Origin: Kallipyga massiliensis ph2
Lineage (GTDB): Bacteria > Bacillota > Clostridia > Tissierellales > Peptoniphilaceae
Direction of reading: 5' to 3'
Length of the DNA: 64,000 bases
Assembly (NCBI RefSeq): GCF_000311985.1
Contig: NZ_HE978585.1
Location: 1-64,000, forward strand
Every line of letters starts with the position of its first letter. The stretch's first letter is position 1. Positions 42,443-50,846 of this stretch are shown piece by piece. The notes beneath the pieces were generated by a model. That model ran no database searches, had not been told where the DNA came from, and saw nothing but the letters and a program-made list of their open reading frames with translations. Both the position numbers and the translations under genes were made by a program.

Positions 42443-43378
42443 TTAGATCATCCGCTCCAAGAGCTTCATGACCAGGAGGGCGGCCAGGGCGGACAGGCCC
42501 ACGGAGATGGCCATGGACACCAGGATACCAACAAAGCCTCCTTTCGTCTTTTCCTTCTTCTTTCGTCCCAGGGGGAAGCGGGTCTTTGACTTGCCTTCCT
42601 CCTCTTCTTCCTCCTCATCAGGAAGTTCAGTGGCCTTTTTCAAAATCACCTTATCATAGGGATTTTTTTCGCCCAGGGCTTCCCTCATCCCCTCCACATC
42701 CCGGGTTAAGATCCCCTGGATGTCAAAGGTCTCCAGTCGGCGGAAGGCGGAAAGGCGATTGACGGCAAAGGGCCAAACTTCCAGCCCCATCCCCCTGGCC
42801 TGGCTGACCAGCTTTTCGTTGACCAGGATCCGGTTGGGGAGGATAGCCTCCAATTCCAGGGAGGCAAGCTCCTCGAAGAGGTCCTCTTCCAGGCTATCCG
42901 CCAAGATGGCCAGTCGGATGTCCTGGTGGAGGTCCCTGAGGATCCGGAGGGAGGAGGCCCGGGTGGAAGCCAGAATGACCCGGTCCAAAAGATCAAACTC
43001 CTCAACCAGGTCAAGAACCGCCTCCTCCATGCCGGGATAAAGGAAGTGGTTGTTCTTCATGTGGATGATGGTGGTATGGGGGAGGTCCTTGGCCCATTCC
43101 AAGTATTCCCTCAAAGAAGGAATGTGGAGGTCGGTCCGATCCCGGTAGATTTTGAAGGAATAGGACTGGAGTTCTTCCAGGGTGTGGTGGCGGACAAAGC
43201 CCACCCCGTCAATCATCCGGGATTCGGAATCATCGTGAAAGACGACCAATTCCTTGTCCCTGGAAAAGTGGACGTCCAATTGGATGGCGGTTGCCCCCTC
43301 CAGGATGGCTTCCCGGAAGGCCGGCATGGTATTTTCCGGTGCATTCTTATCCACACCGCGGTAGGCTATGATCTTCAT
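42443..43378 (-). CDS. membrane-anchored GDPD-like protein with degenerate active site
   Basis: 311 residues. The fold pattern of glycerophosphodiester phosphodiesterases is clear: AYRGVDKNAPENTMPAF, then IQLDVHFSRDKELVVFHDD, then LREYLEWAKDLP. The catalytic set is altered, however: the first histidine of the HRG motif is tyrosine (AYRG), the metal-binding glutamate of the ExD motif is glutamine (QLD), and the third ligand, usually in an EIK-type motif, is histidine (IIHMK). The second histidine (FHDD) and the aspartate remain. After an acidic linker (DEEEEEEEG) and a basic stretch there is one C-terminal membrane segment (about 283-308). Probably a pseudoenzyme or one with changed chemistry. 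Overlaps the ABC-F gene by 4 bp. Confidence 0.85.
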   Translation of the reverse strand: MKIIAYRGVDKNAPENTMPAFREAILEGATAIQLDVHFSRDKELVVFHDDSESRMIDGVGFVRHHTLEELQSYSFKIYRDRTDLHIPSLREYLEWAKDLPHTTIIHMKNNHFLYPGMEEAVLDLVEEFDLLDRVILASTRASSLRILRDLHQDIRLAILADSLEEDLFEELASLELEAILPNRILVNEKLVSQARGMGLEVWPFAVNRLSAFRRLETFDIQGILTRDVEGMREALGEKNPYDKVILKKATELPDEEEEEEEGKSKTRFPLGRKKKEKTKGGFVGILVSMAISVGLSALAALLVMKLLERMI

Positions 43379-45309
43379 TCCTCTTCCTCTCCTTCCAGTT
43401 CCATCGATAGGGAGAGCCAGCGGTCACTGGCTTCCTCAATCTTCTTTTGAATGGTCTCCAGCTGGTCATGGACCACCATGGCCTCTTCATAGTCCTCATA
43501 AATCGCCGGGTCCAGGGCTTGGGCCTGGAGGACTTCAGCCTGGGCCTGGAGGTCTTGGATCTCCCGGTCCAGGTCCTGGATCTGGGCCCGGGCCTTTCGG
43601 ACCTCCTCCTTCTTCATCCGCTTCTTCTTCTGGATTTTCTTCTTCTGGGTCTGGGTCAGGCCTTCCCCGGCCTCCTCTTCTTTGCCGTCCGCCTCTTGAC
43701 CGGCCAGGAAGTCATCGTAATTCCCCAGGCTGGTCACCATCCCTTCCGGCGTCAGCTGGAAGATGTGGTCGCAGACGTGGTTGAGGAAGTAGCGGTCATG
43801 GGAGATGACCAGGACCGTCCCCTCATAGTCGATCAAGGCCTCCTCCAGGATTTCCCGACTTTCAATGTCCAGGTGGTTGGTCGGCTCATCCAGGAGAAGG
43901 AGGTTGGCATTGGAGAGCATGAGCTTGAGGAGGGCCAGGCGGGATTTTTCGCCCCCCGACAGGTCCCCAACCACCTGGAAAATATCATCGCCAACGAATT
44001 GGAACTTGGCCAGGTTGGACCGGACCCGGTAGTGGTCCATCTGGGGGTAGGCATCCCAAAACTCATCGATCACCGTCTTGTCATCATCCAGGTTGGCCTG
44101 CTCCTGGTCAAAATAGGCCGTTTTCACCGCAGACCCGAAGCTGACCCTCCCCATGTCTCCACTCATCTTATCCAGGAGGATCCGGAAGAGGGTGGTCTTG
44201 CCCACCCCGTTCTCCCCGACCAGGCCCACCTTCCATCCCTTTCCCAGGTAGAAGCTGACCCCTTGAAAAAGAGGACGACCGTCGAAGGACTTGGCCAGGT
44301 CCTCCACCTCCAAGACATCCCGACCCGACTCATAGCGGGGAGTCAGCTTGAACCGCATATGGGGGTCCTGGTCCGGTGGCGCCTCCACCAGGACCATCTT
44401 GTCCAGGAGCTTCTGCCGGGACCGGGACTGGGCAATCCCCCGCTTGCGGAGGGACCCTCCCTGCTTGGACAGGCGGTCGATGATCTCCTGTTGACGGGCG
44501 ATTTCCGCCTGCTGGTTCTCATAGGCGTGGCGGAGGACTTCCAGGTCCTTGGCCCGCCTTTGAGTGTATTCCCGGTAGCCGCAGTTATAGGCAAAGAGCC
44601 TGCCCTTTTCGATGAGGAAGATCCGCTGGCAGATCCGGTCCAGGAAGTACCGATCATGGGAGATGAGGAGGACGGCTCCCTTGAAATCCACCAGGAAGGA
44701 TTCCAGGAAGCGGATGGCCTGGATATCCAGGTGGTTGGTGGGTTCATCCAAAAGAAGGATATCCGGCCGACCCGACAGCATCCGGGCCAGCTCCAGGCGG
44801 GACTTCTCCCCGCCGGAGAGGACGTTGACCGGGTCGTCAAACCGGTCCTCCCCAAAGCCCATACCCTTGAGGATCCCCCGAATTTCAGAGATGTAGGAAA
44901 GGCCTCCCTCCTCCTCGAAGCGTTCGGTCAGGACCTGGTAGGAGGACATGACCCGAGAAAGTTCCTCTTTGGTCAGGTCCTCCCCCATCTGCTTTTCCAA
45001 ATCCCGGAGCTTGTCCTCCACCTGGAAGGCTCGCCAATAGGCCTTCTTGCACTCCTCAAAAAGGGAGTTGTCCGATTCGATGTGGACGTTCTGGGCCAGG
45101 TAGCCCAGGCGGAGGTCCCCCTTCATGGAGATTTTTCCGGAGTCCGGATCTTCGATAGAGGTCAGGAGGCGGAAAAGGGTGGTCTTCCCCACCCCGTTTC
45201 CCCCGATGATCCCGATCTTGTCCCCTTGGTTGACCTGGAAGGAGATCCCCTTCAGGATCGGCTTGATCCCATAGGATTTTTTTAGGTCTTGTACACTGAT
45301 TACTGCCAT
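43375..45309 (-). CDS. ABC-F family ATPase (ribosome-associated)
   Basis: 644 residues with two ABC domains and no membrane segments. Walker A loops: GGNGVGKTT (about 35) and GENGVGKTT (about 350); signatures LSGGEKSRLELARML and LSGGEKSRLALLKLM; both Walker B sites read LLLDEPTNHLD. An inter-domain linker (about 240-320) and a C-terminal coiled coil (about 555-640, lysine- and glutamine-rich) are present, as in YdiF/Uup-type proteins. ABC-F proteins bind the ribosomal E site and regulate translation or protect from antibiotics; which applies here cannot be told. Starts 22 bp after rex. Confidence 0.92.
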   Translation of the reverse strand: MAVISVQDLKKSYGIKPILKGISFQVNQGDKIGIIGGNGVGKTTLFRLLTSIEDPDSGKISMKGDLRLGYLAQNVHIESDNSLFEECKKAYWRAFQVEDKLRDLEKQMGEDLTKEELSRVMSSYQVLTERFEEEGGLSYISEIRGILKGMGFGEDRFDDPVNVLSGGEKSRLELARMLSGRPDILLLDEPTNHLDIQAIRFLESFLVDFKGAVLLISHDRYFLDRICQRIFLIEKGRLFAYNCGYREYTQRRAKDLEVLRHAYENQQAEIARQQEIIDRLSKQGGSLRKRGIAQSRSRQKLLDKMVLVEAPPDQDPHMRFKLTPRYESGRDVLEVEDLAKSFDGRPLFQGVSFYLGKGWKVGLVGENGVGKTTLFRILLDKMSGDMGRVSFGSAVKTAYFDQEQANLDDDKTVIDEFWDAYPQMDHYRVRSNLAKFQFVGDDIFQVVGDLSGGEKSRLALLKLMLSNANLLLLDEPTNHLDIESREILEEALIDYEGTVLVISHDRYFLNHVCDHIFQLTPEGMVTSLGNYDDFLAGQEADGKEEEAGEGLTQTQKKKIQKKKRMKKEEVRKARAQIQDLDREIQDLQAQAEVLQAQALDPAIYEDYEEAMVVHDQLETIQKKIEEASDRWLSLSMELEGEEEE

Positions 45310-45331
45310 ATGTGGTTCTTTCCTTTATCTT

Positions 45332-45970
45332 CTAGGCCCCCTGGTAGTCATCCGGGTGGTGGATGTAGTAGGTAAGGGTATGGAGGGATTCCTCCAGGTA
45401 GACATTTTCCAAAACGACCCCCTCCTGCAAGCGGATGTCATAGAGGGCAAAGTTCCAGATCCCCTTAATGCCTGCTTGGCTGGCCCGGTCGGCGATTTCC
45501 TGGGCTACCCGAGAGGGTGTGGTGATGGTGATGATGTCCAGGCCTTCTTTTTGAATGATGGCCTCCAGCTTATCGATGGAATGGATGACCCGTCCACTGA
45601 ACTTGGTGCCCACTTTTTCCGGATCCGCATCAAAGAGGGCCTTGAGCTCGTAGTTGGTGTTGGAGAAGAGCTTGGAGTTGGCGATGGCCTCGCCCAGATG
45701 GCCGATGCCCACAATGCCGACCTTTTGTCCGGATTCCACCCCGATGATCCTTCCCACCTGGTCCCGGAGGCTGTCGACCCGGTAGCCGAAACCCTGTTGG
45801 CCAAAGCCGCCGAAGTGGTTAAGGTCCTGGCGGATCTGGGAGGCGGTAAAGCCGGTAATTTCGCTCAATGCGGCGGAAGAGACTCGCTCCTCTCCCTTTT
45901 CAGCAAGAATCGTTAGATAGCGGTAGTATTTCGGCAAACGCCGAACCACCGCCTTGGATATTTTTTTCAT
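45332..45970 (-). CDS. rex: redox-sensing transcriptional repressor Rex
   Basis: 212 residues. The N-terminal winged helix (about 1-80) contains SSAALSEITGFTASQIRQDL and FGGFGQQGFGY; the Rossmann domain has the dinucleotide loop GIGHLGEAI (about 93-101), and the domain-swapped C-terminal helix ends LTYYIHHPDD. Rex represses fermentation genes at high NAD+/NADH and is released by NADH. Its ATG overlaps the stop of the preceding membrane protein gene by 4 bp. No convincing Rex operator was found in this window. Confidence 0.96.
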   Translation of the reverse strand: MKKISKAVVRRLPKYYRYLTILAEKGEERVSSAALSEITGFTASQIRQDLNHFGGFGQQGFGYRVDSLRDQVGRIIGVESGQKVGIVGIGHLGEAIANSKLFSNTNYELKALFDADPEKVGTKFSGRVIHSIDKLEAIIQKEGLDIITITTPSRVAQEIADRASQAGIKGIWNFALYDIRLQEGVVLENVYLEESLHTLTYYIHHPDDYQGA

Positions 45971-46434
45971 TGGGACTCCTTCCTAGGCTCGTCATCCTTG
46001 AAAAAGAAAAAGTGGACCAGGTGGAGAAAGACCACCAGGACGCCTAATAATAGGCCCAGGGACATGAGGAAGGTCATGGTGGAATTAGCTAGGATTTTCT
46101 GGTAGACACCTGGATCGACGAAAAGCCCCTGGAAAATAAAGATGGCCGGCAGAATCCCTCCGCAAAAATAGGCCGCTTCAACCAGGCCGATGAAGACCTG
46201 GAAGCCGTCGATATTGGGGTCCAGGAAAATGGCCAGGCCATGAAGGGCGGCAAAAGCAAGAGACAGGACCAGGAGAACATAGGAAATCCGCTCCATGGTA
46301 ATGAAGAGGGTGGGATCCTTCATGGTTCCTGAAGATAGCATATAGTCGATGGCCAGGGAAAAGAGGAGGTGGACGGCGACCAGGACAAAGGCCAGTCGGC
46401 CGATCCTCCTTGTGGATTTTTTGACCTCGTTCAT
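45967..46434 (-). CDS. small membrane protein, unknown function
   Basis: 155 residues from ATG 46434 after AGAGGTTACCC; the longer frame upstream lies in the cls tail region and lacks a ribosome-binding site. Four hydrophobic segments: about 12-32, 44-66, 78-98 and 118-143, then a charged tail (DDEPRKESQ). No recognised family. Located between cls (25 bp) and rex (4-bp overlap), so it is translated together with rex; a link to membrane or redox state is possible but only inferred. Confidence 0.75.
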   Translation of the reverse strand: MNEVKKSTRRIGRLAFVLVAVHLLFSLAIDYMLSSGTMKDPTLFITMERISYVLLVLSLAFAALHGLAIFLDPNIDGFQVFIGLVEAAYFCGGILPAIFIFQGLFVDPGVYQKILANSTMTFLMSLGLLLGVLVVFLHLVHFFFFKDDEPRKESQ

Positions 46435-46459
46435 GGGTAACCTCTTTCTCTCCCCACCT

Positions 46460-47941
46460 TTATAGAATGGGGGCAAAGAGCCGGCAAATCGGGCTCAGGA
46501 TCTTGTAACGGAGTGGCATAGTCTTCCACCACTCCTGGGTCAGGAGGGTGGATTTCTCGATATCCTCATCAAAGGCCCGGCGGAGCTCTTGGTTGACTTC
46601 CGCCGAATAGACGATTTCCGAGGCTTCAAAATTCAAGGAGAAGGAACGCTCATCGATGTTGGCCGACCCCACCATGGAAAAGACATCGTCGACGATGAGG
46701 ACCTTGGAATGGAGAAAGCCGTTGTCGTAGCGGTAGATATTGGCCCCGTTCTTGGCAATGGCTTTGGTGAAAGACAGGGTTGCCGGATAGACCACGGGGT
46801 GGTCGGGCTTGTCGGGAATCATAATGTTGACTTCCACCCCCTGCTGGAGGGCGATGGTCAAGGCCTCCTGGAATGAAGAGTCCGGTATGTAATAGGGGGT
46901 GTGGATGTCGATCCGCTTGTCGGCCTGGTTAATCATCTTGATCATGGCCAGTTTGATGTTTTTCATCTTGGTGTCCGGTCCGGACGAAACCATTTGACAG
47001 AGGATGGAACCGGTCCCCTCCATGGGGCGGATATCCGGCTCCAGGGCGGGGTCAAGACCTGTCGCATAATACCAGTCCTGGATAAAGCGGACCTTAATGG
47101 CATGGGCTGCAGACCCTTGGATTCTCAGGTGGGTATCCCTCCAGTAACCGAATCTATCATTCAAGCCCAGGTATTCATCTCCGACGTTAAATCCACCAAT
47201 ATAGGAGATGGCATCGTCGATGACGACCAGCTTCCGGTGGTTCCGGTAGTTCATCCGGAGGTTGATGACCCGGAGGAAGGAAGGAAAGAAGATCCCCACC
47301 TCAATGCCGGACTCCTTCATTCGACGAAACTCCCGCTTGGAAATGAAGCGGCAGCCAATCCCGTCGGTGAGGAGGCGGACCCGGACTCCTCGTCCCGCCG
47401 CCTGAACCAGGTGGTTGATCAATCGGGTGCCCAGACCATCCGACTTGAAAATATAGTATTGGACTTCGATGGAGTGTTGGGCCTGGTCAATATCTTTAAT
47501 CAGAGCATTAAACTTTTCCTGACCGTCCGTAAAGACCCGGACATCATTGTCGGCAGAAAGGACGGACTGGTTGAGTCTAAGGTTTAAGGTGGCCAGTTCC
47601 CCCACCTCCCCCATGGTGGCCCTTTCCTCAAAGTCATCGAAAATATCCGGCAGGTCTCCCAGCATCTTCTCCTGGATCTCGCTCTCCTCCCGGATGAACC
47701 GGTCCTGCTCGGCCTTTATCCGGAACATGTTGGTCCGGCGGGTATCCTGGCCCAGGAGGAGGTAGGGGAAAAAGCCGACAATCGGGAGGAGGGTCATGAC
47801 CAGGATCCACATGAGGGTGGACCGGGCAGGTCTTTCCCGGCCCCAATAGATGATGGTCAAGACCAGGACCAGGTTGATCCACCAATAATTTTCATAAAGA
47901 AAGGTATAGATTGTGAGAAAAATCTTTACAAAGAGGTCCAT
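46460..47941 (-). CDS. cls: cardiolipin synthase
   Basis: 493 residues. Two N-terminal membrane segments, then two phospholipase-D catalytic motifs: NHRKLVVIDD (about 222-231) and HSKVLIVDD (about 404-412), each of the HxKx4D type, followed by SANIDERS. This is the ClsA-like architecture joining two phosphatidylglycerol molecules to cardiolipin and glycerol at the plasma membrane. It starts 19 bp after typA and is the second gene in the typA-cls-rex operon. Confidence 0.94.
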   Translation of the reverse strand: MDLFVKIFLTIYTFLYENYWWINLVLVLTIIYWGRERPARSTLMWILVMTLLPIVGFFPYLLLGQDTRRTNMFRIKAEQDRFIREESEIQEKMLGDLPDIFDDFEERATMGEVGELATLNLRLNQSVLSADNDVRVFTDGQEKFNALIKDIDQAQHSIEVQYYIFKSDGLGTRLINHLVQAAGRGVRVRLLTDGIGCRFISKREFRRMKESGIEVGIFFPSFLRVINLRMNYRNHRKLVVIDDAISYIGGFNVGDEYLGLNDRFGYWRDTHLRIQGSAAHAIKVRFIQDWYYATGLDPALEPDIRPMEGTGSILCQMVSSGPDTKMKNIKLAMIKMINQADKRIDIHTPYYIPDSSFQEALTIALQQGVEVNIMIPDKPDHPVVYPATLSFTKAIAKNGANIYRYDNGFLHSKVLIVDDVFSMVGSANIDERSFSLNFEASEIVYSAEVNQELRRAFDEDIEKSTLLTQEWWKTMPLRYKILSPICRLFAPIL

Positions 47942-47960
47942 GGTCAGCTCCTAGATGGTC

Positions 47961-49784
47961 TTATGAATATTTCTTGGACTTATAGCGCTTGTTGGTGTCC
48001 AGGATGGCCTTGCGGAGGCGGAGGGCATCCGGGGTGACTTCGATGAGCTCATCCTCTTCCACAAACTCCATCATCTGCTCCAGGCTGAGCTTAAGGGGAG
48101 GAGAGAGCTTGAGGGCTTCGTCGGAGGCGGCGGACCGGATGTTGGTCAGGGCCTTTTTCTTGCAGACGTTGACCTCGATATCCAGACCCTTGGGGTTGGC
48201 CCCCACCACCTGACCTTCATACACTTCCACGCCGGGTTCAATAAAGAGTTGACCCCGATCCTGGGCGGCAAAGAGCCCATAGCCTGTGGCTTCCCCGGTT
48301 TCAAAGGCGATCAGGGACCCGGTTGGCCGGCGGGGGATCTCCCCTTTATAGGGGGCATATTCCAAAAACTCGTTGTTGAGGACCCCGGTCCCCCGGGTAT
48401 CCGTCAAAAGCTGCTGGCGGTAACCGATCAGGCCCCGGGCAGGAATGTTGAAGATGAGCCGGGTGTAGCCGGATGGGGTGGTCTTGATTTCCTGGAGTTC
48501 TCCCTTCCGCCGGCCAAGGGCCTGGATGACGGCTCCGGAGAATTCCTGGTCGATGTCCACGACCACCTCTTCGATGGGCTCCATCTTGTGGCCTTTTTCA
48601 TCGGTCCGGAAGAGGACTTCCGGCTTGGAGACCTGGAACTCATAGGATTCCCGCCTCATTTTCTCAATCAAGACGGAAAGGTGGAGTTCACCGCGGCCGC
48701 TGACTTTGAAGGAATCCGTCCCCTCCCCTTCCTCAACCCGGAGGGAAACATCCGTTTCCAGCTCCTTGAAAAGGCGGGCCCGGAGGTGGCGGGAGGTAAC
48801 GTATTTTCCTGACTGACCGGCAAAGGGGGAATCGTTGACCGAGAAAGTCATCTGGAGGGTGGGCTCTGAAATCTTGACAAAAGGCAGGGGGGAGGGATCC
48901 TCCGGATCGCAGAGGGTGTCCCCCACTTCGATCCCCTCCACCCCGGAAACGGCGATGATGGATCCGACTCCGGAGGATTCGACCGGGACCCGCTTGAGTC
49001 CGTCGAATTCAAAGATCTTGGTGATTTTGACTTCCCGGTCCACTTCAGGATTATTGTAGTTTTTGATGGTGACGTGGTCCCCTACCTTGACCTGACCCTG
49101 GCCGATCTTCCCGATCCCGATCCGGCCCACATAGTCATTGTAGTCGCAGGTGGAGATGAGAAGTTTGAAGGGGCCCTCGCTGTCCCCTTCAGGGGAAGGG
49201 ATGGCTTCCAGGATCATGTCCATCATGGGGGCCATATCGGTCCCTTTTTTGTCCTGGTCCCGGCTGGCCCATCCCTCCCGGGCGGAGGCATAGATGATGG
49301 GGGAATCCAGATAGGACTCCGGCGCATCCACGGCGATAAAGAGGTCCAGAAGTTCGTCCTTGACCTCATCGACCCGGGCATCGGCCCGGTCCACCTTGTT
49401 GATGCAGAGGATGGCGGGTAGGCCCAGATCTACGGCCTTCCGGAGGACAAACTTGGTTTGGGGCATGGGGCCCTCGAAGGCGTCCACCAGGAGGATGACT
49501 CCATCGCACATTTTCAACACCCGTTCCACTTCGCCGCCGAAATCAGCGTGTCCCGGGGTGTCAATAATATTAATTTTCGTCCCTTTGTAGTTGACCGCAG
49601 TGTTCTTGGAGAGGATGGTGATCCCCCGCTCCCGCTCTAGGTCGCCGGAATCCATGACCCGGTCCTGGATTTCCTGGTTCTGTCGGATGGATCCGGAGAC
49701 CCGGAGGAGCCCATCCACCAGGGTGGTCTTGCCATGGTCAACATGGGCGATAATCGCAACATTTCGTATATCTTGTCTTTTCAT
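47961..49784 (-). CDS. typA: translational GTPase TypA/BipA
   Basis: 607 residues, normal size. The G1 loop AHVDHGKTT (about 13-21), ERERGITI (switch I), DTPGHADFGGEVERV (G3) and NKVD (G4) are all present, followed by EF-G-like domains II and V and the TypA-specific C-terminal domain (ANPKGLDIEVNVCKKK). TypA acts on the ribosome in 50S assembly and in stress or cold adaptation. First gene of a six-gene run ending at the GDPD-like gene. A TGTTAAAAT extended -10 lies about 62 bp upstream of the start. Confidence 0.96.
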   Translation of the reverse strand: MKRQDIRNVAIIAHVDHGKTTLVDGLLRVSGSIRQNQEIQDRVMDSGDLERERGITILSKNTAVNYKGTKINIIDTPGHADFGGEVERVLKMCDGVILLVDAFEGPMPQTKFVLRKAVDLGLPAILCINKVDRADARVDEVKDELLDLFIAVDAPESYLDSPIIYASAREGWASRDQDKKGTDMAPMMDMILEAIPSPEGDSEGPFKLLISTCDYNDYVGRIGIGKIGQGQVKVGDHVTIKNYNNPEVDREVKITKIFEFDGLKRVPVESSGVGSIIAVSGVEGIEVGDTLCDPEDPSPLPFVKISEPTLQMTFSVNDSPFAGQSGKYVTSRHLRARLFKELETDVSLRVEEGEGTDSFKVSGRGELHLSVLIEKMRRESYEFQVSKPEVLFRTDEKGHKMEPIEEVVVDIDQEFSGAVIQALGRRKGELQEIKTTPSGYTRLIFNIPARGLIGYRQQLLTDTRGTGVLNNEFLEYAPYKGEIPRRPTGSLIAFETGEATGYGLFAAQDRGQLFIEPGVEVYEGQVVGANPKGLDIEVNVCKKKALTNIRSAASDEALKLSPPLKLSLEQMMEFVEEDELIEVTPDALRLRKAILDTNKRYKSKKYS

Positions 49785-49845
49785 TCTTACTCCCTAACTG
49801 TATTCCATAAAGGACCGGTTTGGCCGGATCCTTCTTATCCTATTA

Positions 49846-49854
49846 ATTTTAACA
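49846..49854 (-). promoter_or_regulatory. possible extended -10 for typA
   Basis: TGTTAAAAT on the minus strand, directly after a T-rich tract (49867-49855) that may end the upstream transcript. No -35 match. Confidence 0.4.
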
Positions 49855-49928
49855 TAAAAAAAGACCCTGTCTCCGAGAAATCCCGATCCATCCGTGCTTG
49901 GAAGGGAGTCCTCATGGCGATCCAGGGC

Positions 49929-50324
49929 CTAGGAGTGATGAAATTTATAGATGCAGTGGACCTCACTTTTATTGACCGTCAGCTCTTCCACCAAGGCTTC
50001 CACGATCATGAGCCCCCTTCCGGAGGCCTTCATCTTCTGTGCCAAACAGGGCCCTTCCCAGGTCACCCCACTGCCTTCATCTCGGACGGAGATGGAAATG
50101 ACCTCATCATCCGCCGTCACATCGATCGAAACAATCTTGTCGGGATTGTTCCGGTTCCCATGCTCGCAGGCGTTGATCATGAGCTCCGAGATCACCAGGC
50201 GGATATCCTGGAGGCTGGACCGGTCCATGGGGAGGTGGCGGTCGATCTCTCGGACGATCCGGAGGGTGTGGTCGCAGATGGAGGAAATTTCGCTGGGGAT
50301 GGTACCGGAATACCGATAAAGCAC
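49929..50324 (-). CDS. RsbW-like ATP-binding protein kinase (anti-sigma type)
   Basis: 131 residues from GTG 50324, right after AGGAGGCTTTC. GHKL ATPase motifs are visible: N-box ISELMINACEHGNR (about 46-59), G1 box VRDEGSGV (about 80-87) and G2 box GRGLMIVEAL (about 102-111). It resembles RsbW/SpoIIAB serine kinases that bind sigma factors and phosphorylate anti-anti-sigma proteins. Neither a sigma factor nor a STAS-domain partner is encoded nearby, so its target is unknown. A TATAAA (about 50433-50428, minus strand) could be its -10. The remaining 50325-50611 holds nothing else I can support. Confidence 0.85.
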   Translation of the reverse strand: MLYRYSGTIPSEISSICDHTLRIVREIDRHLPMDRSSLQDIRLVISELMINACEHGNRNNPDKIVSIDVTADDEVISISVRDEGSGVTWEGPCLAQKMKASGRGLMIVEALVEELTVNKSEVHCIYKFHHS

Positions 50325-50611
50325 GAAAGCCTCCTTTCTACGCCGGGCTCCATGAGCCGAAGGCGGGTCTACCGATTGATCCCTAAGTTTGCTCTTTCTC
50401 TTTAATTCTCACACAGCCCTTTTATACCCCTGGAAATTGACAAGTAATCAGGCCGGGGAGGCCAAAGGGGCCGGAAGAAGGAAAAGGAGTCAAAAGAAAA
50501 AATCCGACGAAATCCTTTCACTTTATCGTTTGGATTGCTCGGACTATGGTATATATTTAGTGTACCTTATCGAATCCCGGGGATGTCCGGGAAAAACTCA
50601 AGGAGGAAAGT

Positions 50612-50773
50612 ATGAAAAAGTATGAATGTGAAGCTTGCGGCTATATCTATGATCCTGAAAAAGGCGATCCCATGAGCGATATCGCTGCCGGAACTGCTTT
50701 TGAAGACCTGCCTGAAGATTGGGTTTGCCCTGTCTGTGGCGCCGGCAAAGACCAGTTTTCAGTGGTTGAATAA
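50612..50773 (+). CDS. rubredoxin
   Basis: 53 residues starting at ATG 50612, nine bases after AAGGAGG. Both iron-binding knuckles are present: [10 protein letters not shown] (Cys 6 and 9) and [11 protein letters not shown] (Cys 39 and 42), with the invariant aromatic and Pro-Glu-Asp-Trp stretch LPEDWVCP between. The single Fe(Cys)4 site carries one electron at low potential; in anaerobes rubredoxin often feeds oxygen- and peroxide-detoxifying enzymes. Monocistronic on the plus strand, ended by a strong hairpin. A TATATA near 50553 may be part of its promoter, but the -35 is unclear. Confidence 0.97.
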   Translation: MKKYECEACGYIYDPEKGDPMSDIAAGTAFEDLPEDWVCPVCGAGKDQFSVVE

Positions 50774-50800
50774 GCCAATCTCGATTCCTGAAATAAAAGA

Positions 50801-50844
50801 AGCCCGGTTGGAGCGGAGTGCCCGCCCCGACCGGGCTTTTTTTA
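50801..50844. terminator. terminator between rubredoxin and the VTT gene
   Basis: AGCCCGGTTGG...CCGACCGGGCT-type stem with inner GCGG/CCGC pairing; seven T on the plus strand and a weaker T-rich run on the minus strand, so it probably serves both convergent genes. Confidence 0.85.
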
Positions 50845-50846
50845 TG

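Noticed and set aside
43447-45285. 612-codon plus-strand frame opposite the ABC-F gene
   Set aside because: Same antisense effect; the minus-strand ABC-F protein has complete Walker and signature motifs.
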